Source: Nesterenkonia sphaerica
GTDB taxonomy: Bacteria > Actinomycetota > Actinomycetes > Actinomycetales > Micrococcaceae
Direction of reading: 5' to 3'
DNA: 64,000 nt
Assembly: GCF_005771565.1 (NCBI RefSeq)
Contig: NZ_VAWA01000005.1
Location: forward strand, 1-64,000
The position numbers were made by a program, and so were the translations under genes. This document shows positions 58,369 to 64,000 of this stretch, piece by piece (position 1 is the first letter of the stretch; the number at the start of each line of letters is the position of its first letter). The notes beneath the pieces were generated by a model. It searched no databases, had not been told where the DNA came from, and saw only the letters and a program-made list of their open reading frames with translations.

Positions 58369-59559
58369 GTGGCTAAGGCAAAGTTCGAGCGGACTAAGCC
58401 GCACCTGAACATCGGCACCATCGGTCACGTCGACCACGGCAAGACCACGCTGACTGCCGCGATTTCAAAGGTGCTGGCTGATAAGTTTCCTGACCTCAAC
58501 GAGGCCAAGGACTTCGCCGGGATCGACAACGCTCCCGAGGAGCGCGAGCGCGGCATCACCATCAACGTCTCCCATGTGGAGTACCAGACCGACAAGCGTC
58601 ACTACGCACACGTCGACGCACCCGGTCACGCCGACTATGTGAAGAACATGATCACCGGTGCCGCTCAGATGGACGGCGCAATCCTCGTCGTCGCCGCAAC
58701 TGACGGTCCCATGGCACAGACTCGTGAGCACGTGCTGCTGGCCCGCCAGGTCGGTGTGCCGAGCCTGCTGGTGGCGCTGAACAAGTCGGACATGGTGGAT
58801 GATGAAGAGCTTCTCGACCTCGTCGAGATGGAGGTCCGCGAGCTGCTCTCCGATCAGGAGTTCGACGGCGACAACGCACCCGTCATCCGCACCTCAGGCC
58901 TGAAGGCCCTCGAAGGCGATCCCGAGTGGGTCAAGACCGTGGAAGATCTCATGGACGCTGTCGATGAGTTCATCCCGGAGCCGGAGCGTGACAAGGACAA
59001 GCCGTTCCTGATGCCCATCGAGGACGTCTTCACCATCACCGGCCGCGGCACCGTGGTCACCGGTCGCGCCGAGCGCGGCACGCTGAAGATCAACTCTGAG
59101 GTGGAGATCCTCGGCATCCGTGACAAGCAGAAGACCACCGTCACCGGTATCGAGATGTTCCACAAGCAGCTCGACGAGGCATGGGCCGGCGAGAACTGTG
59201 GTCTGCTGCTCCGCGGCCTGAAGCGTGACGACGTCGAGCGCGGTCAGGTGGTGGCAGCACCTGGCTCCATCACCCCGCACACCAAGTTCGAGGCCAACGT
59301 GTACATCCTGTCCAAGGACGAAGGCGGCCGTCACAACCCCTTCTACACGAACTACCGCCCGCAGTTCTACTTCCGTACCACTGACGTGACCGGAGTGATT
59401 GATCTGCCGGAGGGCACCGAAATGGTGATGCCCGGTGACAACACCGAGATGACCGTTGAGCTCATCCAGCCGATCGCCATGGAAGACGGCCTCGGCTTCG
59501 CCATCCGTGAGGGTGGCCGCACCGTCGGTTCCGGCAAGGTCACCAAGATCCTCGCCTGA
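58369..59559 (+). CDS. tuf: Elongation factor Tu
   Basis: EF-Tu delivers aminoacyl-tRNA to the ribosome. The 396-residue protein has G1 [19 protein letters not shown] near residue 16, switch [14 protein letters not shown] near 58, G3 [20 protein letters not shown] near 80 and G4 NKSDMVDD near 135. Domain II/III markers [12 protein letters not shown] and [19 protein letters not shown] are in place. It starts at GTG 58369 behind an AGGAGG site. A 130-base gap from fusA may hold its own promoter. A strong hairpin follows. Confidence 0.97.
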   Translation: MAKAKFERTKPHLNIGTIGHVDHGKTTLTAAISKVLADKFPDLNEAKDFAGIDNAPEERERGITINVSHVEYQTDKRHYAHVDAPGHADYVKNMITGAAQMDGAILVVAATDGPMAQTREHVLLARQVGVPSLLVALNKSDMVDDEELLDLVEMEVRELLSDQEFDGDNAPVIRTSGLKALEGDPEWVKTVEDLMDAVDEFIPEPERDKDKPFLMPIEDVFTITGRGTVVTGRAERGTLKINSEVEILGIRDKQKTTVTGIEMFHKQLDEAWAGENCGLLLRGLKRDDVERGQVVAAPGSITPHTKFEANVYILSKDEGGRHNPFYTNYRPQFYFRTTDVTGVIDLPEGTEMVMPGDNTEMTVELIQPIAMEDGLGFAIREGGRTVGSGKVTKILA

Positions 59560-59580
59560 TCGACTGCAGAACCCCCTCAG

Positions 59581-59613
59581 TGAGGCCCCGGCACCAGCGG
59601 TGTCGGGGCCTCA
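59581..59613 (+). terminator. Terminator hairpin after tuf
   Basis: TGAGGCCCCGGCACC (59581-59595) pairs with GGTGTCGGGGCCTCA (59599-59613), 15 pairs with one G-U, around a three-base loop, followed by TTTG. It ends the str operon. Confidence 0.85.
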
Positions 59614-59966
59614 TTTGTCAGAGGCGCAGCGGACGCTCTACGCGTTGACTTGCCAGATGTCGCAGAGCATGACAATATAGACAAGTTGCTCAGGATGCGC
59701 TGCGTCGCTGAGCCGAAGCATCCAAAAACATCCCCGGACAACGCGGGTGTCGCTGTACCCAGAGCATCTAAGCGACACGCCCGACCGCGTGGACCGGACG
59801 CCAACAGTGAGAGCACCCCGAAACCATTCGGATTCGCGCTGTTCGGTCAGGCCATAACTGCAGAAGGTGTTTGACAGCTCTTTCTGGGACTCTGCGTCCA
59901 GCCACAGATATGGCCTGACTGATTCGAGGACGTATTGCAAGCCAAGTCAGAAAGAGGCTCAACGCC
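59614..59966 (+). promoter_or_regulatory. Promoter and leader region of the S10 operon
   Basis: This 353-base gap has no gene. TTGCCA (59650-59655) and CAATAT (59673-59678), 17 bases apart, form a plausible promoter; TTGACT (59645) overlaps it. The leader of about 280 bases is the length expected for S10-operon leaders, but I could not identify a defined L4-type RNA. rpsJ has an AGAAAGAGG site. Confidence 0.4.
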
Positions 59967-60275
59967 ATGGCGGGACAAAAAATCCGCATCCGGCTGAAGT
60001 CGTATGACCACGAAGTCATCGATACCTCGGCCCGGAAGATCGTCGACACGGTGACCCGTGCAGGCGCCACAGTCGTCGGCCCAGTGCCGCTGCCGACTGA
60101 GAAGAACGTCTACACCGTCATCCGTTCACCGCACAAGTACAAAGACTCACGCGAACACTTCGAGATGCGCACCCACAAGCGTCTGATCGACATCGTGGAT
60201 CCGACGCCGAAGGCTGTCGACTCTCTGATGCGTCTCGACCTGCCCGCAGACGTCAACATCGAGATCAAGCTCTAG
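59967..60275 (+). CDS. rpsJ: 30S ribosomal protein S10
   Basis: S10 is a 30S head protein and also NusE, the NusB partner in antitermination. The 102-residue protein has [20 protein letters not shown] at the start, [19 protein letters not shown] near 37 and an end in [11 protein letters not shown]. It is the first gene of the S10 operon, and rplC follows 20 bases later. Confidence 0.97.
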   Translation: MAGQKIRIRLKSYDHEVIDTSARKIVDTVTRAGATVVGPVPLPTEKNVYTVIRSPHKYKDSREHFEMRTHKRLIDIVDPTPKAVDSLMRLDLPADVNIEIKL

Positions 60276-60295
60276 AAGGGGGTGCTGAGAGAACT

Positions 60296-60958
60296 ATGAC
60301 CAACATTTCCCGCGTAGACACACCTGTCAAGGGCCTGCTGGGCACGAAGCTCGGCATGACCCAGGTCTGGGACGAGGACAACAACTTCGTTCCAGTCACT
60401 GTCATCCAGGCTGACTCCAACGTCATCACCCAGGTGCGCACCGCAGAGACCGACGATTACAGCGCCGTCCAGATCGGCTACGGCCAGATCGACCCGCGCA
60501 AGGTCACCAAGCCGATGGCCGGACACTTTGCCAAGGCCGGGGTCACCCCCCGCCGCCACGTGGTGGAGATCCGCACCTCCGATGCCGCCGAGTACGAACT
60601 CGGCCAGGCACTCTCGGTGGACGCGTTTGAGGCTGGCCAGAAGGTCGATGTCGTCGGAACCACCAAGGGCAAAGGTTTCGCCGGCGTCATGAAGCGACAC
60701 GGCTTCGCCGGCGTCGGTGCCTCCCACGGCCAGCACAAGAACCACCGCAAGCCCGGTTCCATCGGCGGTGCCGCTACCCCGGGCCGCGTGTTCAAGGGGC
60801 TGCGGATGGCCGGCCGGATGGGCAACGTCCGTCAGACCACACACAATCTGAGCCTCCATGCCGTGGACGCCGAGAAGAACCTGCTGCTCATCAAGGGCGC
60901 GGTTCCCGGTCCTAAGGGTGGAGTCATCCTCGTCCGCACCGCAGTGAAGGGAGCATGA
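60296..60958 (+). CDS. rplC: 50S ribosomal protein L3
   Basis: L3 is an early-assembly protein near the peptidyl-transferase centre. The 220-residue protein has [19 protein letters not shown] near residue 12, [18 protein letters not shown] near 122 and [20 protein letters not shown] near 160, the loop that reaches the catalytic centre. A GGGGGTG-like site precedes ATG 60296. rplD begins four bases after the stop. Confidence 0.97.
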   Translation: MTNISRVDTPVKGLLGTKLGMTQVWDEDNNFVPVTVIQADSNVITQVRTAETDDYSAVQIGYGQIDPRKVTKPMAGHFAKAGVTPRRHVVEIRTSDAAEYELGQALSVDAFEAGQKVDVVGTTKGKGFAGVMKRHGFAGVGASHGQHKNHRKPGSIGGAATPGRVFKGLRMAGRMGNVRQTTHNLSLHAVDAEKNLLLIKGAVPGPKGGVILVRTAVKGA

Positions 60959-60962
60959 ACCC

Positions 60963-61583
60963 ATGAGCTCCAAGGTATCGGTCGACTTCCCAGCAGAGAT
61001 CTTTGGCGTTGAGACCAATAACGCGCTGATCCACCAGGTCGTCGTCGCTCAGCAGGCAGCTGCCCGTCAGGGCACCCACAAGACCAAGACGCGCGCCGAG
61101 CGCTCCGGCACCACGGCCAAGCCGTTTCGCCAGAAAGGGACCGGTCGGGCACGTCAGGGCTCCATGATCGCTCCCCACATGATCGGTGGCGGAGTGGTGC
61201 ACGGCCCGCAGCCGCGCAACTACGCACAGCGCACCCCGAAGAAGATGAAGGCAGCCGCGCTGCGCGGTGTGCTCTCGGACCGGGCACGTCACGGCCGCAT
61301 TCACGTCGTCGACGCGCTGGTCTCCGAGAAAGCCTCCACCAAGGCTGCGAAGGAAGCCCTCGCATCGCTGGGCGGACGCAACCGCAACTGGCTGGTCGTC
61401 ATTGACCGCGAGGACGATCTCACAGCCCTGTCGGTACGCAACCTCCCAGAGGTGCACGCGCTCTATGCGGACCAACTGAACACCTACGACGTGCTTGTCT
61501 CCGACGACGTCGTCTTCACTCAGGCCGGCTACGACGCATTCCTGGCCAAGGCCCAGGGCAGCACGAAGGAGGAGGCGGAATGA
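60963..61583 (+). CDS. rplD: 50S ribosomal protein L4
   Basis: L4 lines the exit tunnel and in many bacteria represses the S10 operon. The 206-residue protein contains [20 protein letters not shown] near residue 27 and [15 protein letters not shown] near 53, the tunnel extension. The C-terminal domain has [17 protein letters not shown] near 178. Its stop overlaps the rplW ATG (61580-61583). Confidence 0.97.
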   Translation: MSSKVSVDFPAEIFGVETNNALIHQVVVAQQAAARQGTHKTKTRAERSGTTAKPFRQKGTGRARQGSMIAPHMIGGGVVHGPQPRNYAQRTPKKMKAAALRGVLSDRARHGRIHVVDALVSEKASTKAAKEALASLGGRNRNWLVVIDREDDLTALSVRNLPEVHALYADQLNTYDVLVSDDVVFTQAGYDAFLAKAQGSTKEEAE

Positions 61584-61888
61584 GCGTCCTGACCGAAAAG
61601 AATCCCCGCGATGTGATCATCGCCCCGGTGATCTCTGAGAAGTCCTACAACAACATCGACGAGGGCAAGTACACCTTCCTCGTCGCCACCGGTGCGACCA
61701 AGCCCGAAATCAAGGCCGCTGTGGAGCAGATCTTCAGCGTCAAGGTCGAGCGGGTCAACACCGTCAACCGCGCAGGAAAAAGGCGCCGCACCCGCTTCGG
61801 TTGGGGCAAGCGCAATGACACCAAGCGCGCCATCGTGACTCTCAAAGAGGGCTACGCAATCGACATCTTCGGAGGATCCGCTGCCTGA
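61580..61888 (+). CDS. rplW: 50S ribosomal protein L23
   Basis: L23 sits at the tunnel exit and docks trigger factor and SRP. The 102-residue protein has [20 protein letters not shown] near residue 8, [20 protein letters not shown] near 28 and a basic loop [20 protein letters not shown] near 66. It is translationally coupled to rplD, and rplB starts 39 bases later. Confidence 0.97.
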   Translation: MSVLTEKNPRDVIIAPVISEKSYNNIDEGKYTFLVATGATKPEIKAAVEQIFSVKVERVNTVNRAGKRRRTRFGWGKRNDTKRAIVTLKEGYAIDIFGGSAA

Positions 61889-61927
61889 GGCAGCCGGAAC
61901 CACTTGATCGAGGAAGAGTAAAAATAC

Positions 61928-62764
61928 ATGGCTATTCGCAATCTCAAGCCGAACACCCCGGGCCAGCGTGGCTCCTCGGTGGCCGACTTTGCGGAGATCA
62001 CCCGGGACACCCCCGAGAAGTCTCTGCTCAAGCCGCTGCACAAGACCGGCGGCCGCAACAGCTCCGGGAAAATCACCACCCGGCACAAGGGTGGTGGACA
62101 TAAGCGCCAGTACCGGCTGATCGACTTCCGCCGCGCCGACCGCGACGGAGTCCCTGCCAAGGTCGCCCACATCGAATATGACCCCAACCGGACCGCACGC
62201 ATCGCGCTGCTGCACTTTGCAGACGGCACCAAGCGTTACATCCTGGCCCCAGCGAAGCTGGTCCAGGGTGCAGTCGTGGAGTCCGGTCCCAACGCGGACA
62301 TCAAACCAGGCAACAACCTGCCGCTGCGTAACATCCCGATCGGTACAGTCATTCACGCCGTGGAGCTGCGACCCGGGGGAGGGGCCAAGCTCGGCCGATC
62401 CGCCGGTGCGTCCATCCAGCTGGTGGCCCGTGAGGGCAAGTACGCCCAGGTCCGTCTGCCCTCGGGCGAAGTGCGCTACGTAGACGTCCGCTGCCGCGCC
62501 ACGGTTGGCCAGGTCGGCAACGCCGAACAGACCAACATCAGCTGGGGCAAGGCCGGACGTATGCGCTGGAAGGGTGTGCGTCCCACAGTCCGCGGTGTGG
62601 TGATGAACCCCGTGGACCACCCACATGGTGGCGGTGAGGGCAAGACTTCCGGTGGACGTCACCCGGTCAACCCCAATGGCAAGCCAGAGGGCCGCACCCG
62701 TCGGCCGAATAAGGAAAGCGACAAACTCATCGTGCGTCGCCGTCGAACGAAGAACAAGCGATAG
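61928..62764 (+). CDS. rplB: 50S ribosomal protein L2
   Basis: L2 is a universal 50S protein needed for subunit joining. The 278-residue protein begins [20 protein letters not shown] and contains [20 protein letters not shown] near 47, [20 protein letters not shown] near 125, and [20 protein letters not shown] near 220 with the conserved His close to the peptidyl-transferase centre. The tail is basic and Arg/Lys-rich. Confidence 0.97.
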   Translation: MAIRNLKPNTPGQRGSSVADFAEITRDTPEKSLLKPLHKTGGRNSSGKITTRHKGGGHKRQYRLIDFRRADRDGVPAKVAHIEYDPNRTARIALLHFADGTKRYILAPAKLVQGAVVESGPNADIKPGNNLPLRNIPIGTVIHAVELRPGGGAKLGRSAGASIQLVAREGKYAQVRLPSGEVRYVDVRCRATVGQVGNAEQTNISWGKAGRMRWKGVRPTVRGVVMNPVDHPHGGGEGKTSGGRHPVNPNGKPEGRTRRPNKESDKLIVRRRRTKNKR

Positions 62765-62776
62765 GAGCCTGGAAAC

Positions 62777-63058
62777 ATGCCACGCAGCCTGAAGAAGGGC
62801 CCCTTCGTTGATCAGCACCTGTACCTCAAGGTCCAGGCTGAGAACGAAAAGGGCACCAAGAACGTCATCAAGACCTGGTCCCGCCGTTCCATGATCATCC
62901 CGGACATGCTCGGCCACACCATTGCCGTGCATGACGGACGTAAGCACATCCCCGTGTTCATCACCGAGTCGATGGTGGGCCACAAGCTCGGCGAGTTTGC
63001 CTCGACCCGCGCGTTCCGCGGACATGTGAAGGACGACAAGAGGGGCAAGCGCCGCTGA
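62777..63058 (+). CDS. rpsS: 30S ribosomal protein S19
   Basis: S19 binds the 30S head with S13 and contacts the A-site side. The 93-residue protein shows [19 protein letters not shown] at the start, [20 protein letters not shown] near 34 and [19 protein letters not shown] near 57. It lies 12 bases after rplB. Confidence 0.97.
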   Translation: MPRSLKKGPFVDQHLYLKVQAENEKGTKNVIKTWSRRSMIIPDMLGHTIAVHDGRKHIPVFITESMVGHKLGEFASTRAFRGHVKDDKRGKRR

Positions 63059-63100
63059 CGCGGGGCTTGAACTTCTAGAGAAGACGAGAGAAGGAAAGCA

Positions 63101-63466
63101 ATGGAAGCCAAGGCAATTGCGCGCTATGTGCGTGTGACGCCTATGAAGGCCCGTCGCGTCGTCGACCTTGTCCGGGGCAAACAGGCCAATGAAGCACTGG
63201 CCATTCTGCAGTTCGCCCCACAGGGTGCCTCGGAGCCGGTGTACAAGGTGGTCGCATCCGCCATGGCCAACGCCCGGCAGCATGCCGACAAAGACGGTGT
63301 CGCCTTCAATGAGGACGACTACATCATTACCGAAGCACGCGTGGACGAGGGTCCGACCATGAAGCGGTTCCGGCCACGGGCACAGGGACGCGCGTTTCGG
63401 ATCAACAAGCGCACCAGCCACGTGACCATCGTGGTCGGCACAGAACAGAAAGGTGGGGATCAGTAG
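63101..63466 (+). CDS. rplV: 50S ribosomal protein L22
   Basis: L22 contributes the beta-hairpin at the tunnel constriction. The 121-residue protein has [20 protein letters not shown] near residue 7, [18 protein letters not shown] near 51 and the hairpin region [20 protein letters not shown] near 85. No macrolide-resistance duplication or deletion is apparent in that loop. Its stop TAG shares its last base with the GTG of rpsC. Confidence 0.97.
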   Translation: MEAKAIARYVRVTPMKARRVVDLVRGKQANEALAILQFAPQGASEPVYKVVASAMANARQHADKDGVAFNEDDYIITEARVDEGPTMKRFRPRAQGRAFRINKRTSHVTIVVGTEQKGGDQ

Positions 63467-64000
63467 TGGGACAGAAGATCAACCCCAATGGTTTCCGTCT
63501 GGGCATCACCACTGACCACGTTTCGCACTGGTACGCCGACTCCACGAAGCCGGGTCAGCGCTACAAGGACTTCGTCAAGGAAGATGTTCAGATTCGCGAG
63601 CTGCTGGAGAAGAGCGTCGAGCGCGCCGGCATCTCCAAGGTGGAAATCGAACGCACCCGGGACCGGGTCCGCGTCGACATCCACACCGCTCGTCCGGGCA
63701 TCGTCATCGGGCGGCGCGGAGCAGAGGCTGACCGTATCCGCAGCGAACTGGAGAAGCTCACCAAGAAGCAGATCCAGCTGAACATCCTCGAGGTGAAGAG
63801 CCCGGAGACGGACGCGCAGCTGGTGGCCCAAGGTGTGGCCGAGCAGCTGGCAGCCCGTGTGGCCTTCCGCCGTGCCATGAAGAAGGCCATCTCCTCGGCC
63901 ATGCGTTCCGGGGCCAAGGGTATTCGTATCCAGTGCTCCGGACGCCTCGGCGGAGCTGAGATGTCCCGTTCAGAGTTCTACCGTGAAGGCCGTGTGCCGC
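63466..64000 (+). CDS. rpsC: 30S ribosomal protein S3 (partial, runs off the window)
   Basis: S3 forms the mRNA entry site and helicase. The first 178 residues are present, starting at GTG 63466. [19 protein letters not shown] is the usual start. KH-domain residues follow: [20 protein letters not shown] near 68 carries the GxxG loop. [20 protein letters not shown] near 160 is the C-terminal domain signature. The gene continues past 64000, where rplP would be expected next. Confidence 0.95.
   Translation, partial: MGQKINPNGFRLGITTDHVSHWYADSTKPGQRYKDFVKEDVQIRELLEKSVERAGISKVEIERTRDRVRVDIHTARPGIVIGRRGAEADRIRSELEKLTKKQIQLNILEVKSPETDAQLVAQGVAEQLAARVAFRRAMKKAISSAMRSGAKGIRIQCSGRLGGAEMSRSEFYREGRVP

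Noticed and set aside
56322-58421. 699-codon open frame on the minus strand opposite fusA
   Set aside because: High-GC codon bias keeps the antisense frame open. The sense frame is unmistakable EF-G, and the antisense product is low-complexity.
61529-63421. 630-codon minus-strand open frame opposite the S10 operon
   Set aside because: It runs antisense across five well-defined ribosomal protein genes, so it is a GC-bias artefact.

Overview
The window reads as chromosomal DNA of a high-GC actinobacterium, most likely of the Micrococcaceae (Nesterenkonia/Arthrobacter-like). The reasons are the actinobacterial order tRNA-Trp(CCA)-secE-nusG-rplKA-rplJL-rpoBC-rpsLG-fusA-tuf-S10 operon, a mycothiol synthase gene (mshD) next to a GlnR-type regulator, a HadA/HadB-like dehydratase pair in the murB neighbourhood, and many GTG/TTG starts. 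A secreted binding protein with very acidic tails suggests, by inference, a salt-tolerant lifestyle. The genus is an inference from memory of gene order, not a database result.

Layout. (1) 1-5.6 kb: assimilatory nitrite reduction and siroheme supply (hemD-like, cobA, nirB on minus; nirD, cbiX on plus). (2) 5.6-6.7 kb: small membrane protein and the HadA/HadB-like pair. (3) 6.8-12.5 kb: a polar amino-acid ABC transporter, then a MetQNI methionine transporter preceded by a candidate SAM riboswitch. (4) 12.5-13.7 kb: murB. (5) 13.8-28 kb: the accessory region. It holds a dimethylglycine-dehydrogenase/GcvT fusion, an IclR regulator, a DmdA-like THF methyltransferase, a MetF-like reductase, formate-THF ligase, a CysA-type sulfurtransferase, an aldo/keto reductase, an OsmC protein, an acyl-CoA-dehydrogenase-like flavoprotein and an NrtABC/SsuABC-like transporter. 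(6) 28-38.6 kb: housekeeping (asd, folA, thyA, a GNAT gene, a Nudix/phosphatase fusion, mshD, glnR, ygfZ, pfkA, aminotransferase). (7) 38.7-64 kb: the transcription/translation block, interrupted between rplL and rpoB by a PspC/LiaF-like envelope-stress module.

How they work together. Nitrite reductase needs siroheme, and cobA plus cbiX cover two of its three dedicated steps. GlnR is a plausible regulator of nir. The C1 genes could demethylate a methylated substrate onto tetrahydrofolate, oxidise methyl-THF to methylene-THF and recover ATP through formate-THF ligase. Nearby sulfur-handling genes make an organosulfur or methylated-amine substrate plausible but unproven.

Most worth a second look: the C1/sulfur island; a ygfZ gene with no ATG, GTG or TTG at its homology-supported start; recurrent leaderless start geometry (TANNNT, six bases, start codon) between 29 and 35 kb and at murB; the candidate SAM riboswitch; and a hemD-like frame ending early at the window edge. 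No CRISPR array, insertion sequence, prophage or rRNA gene was seen.
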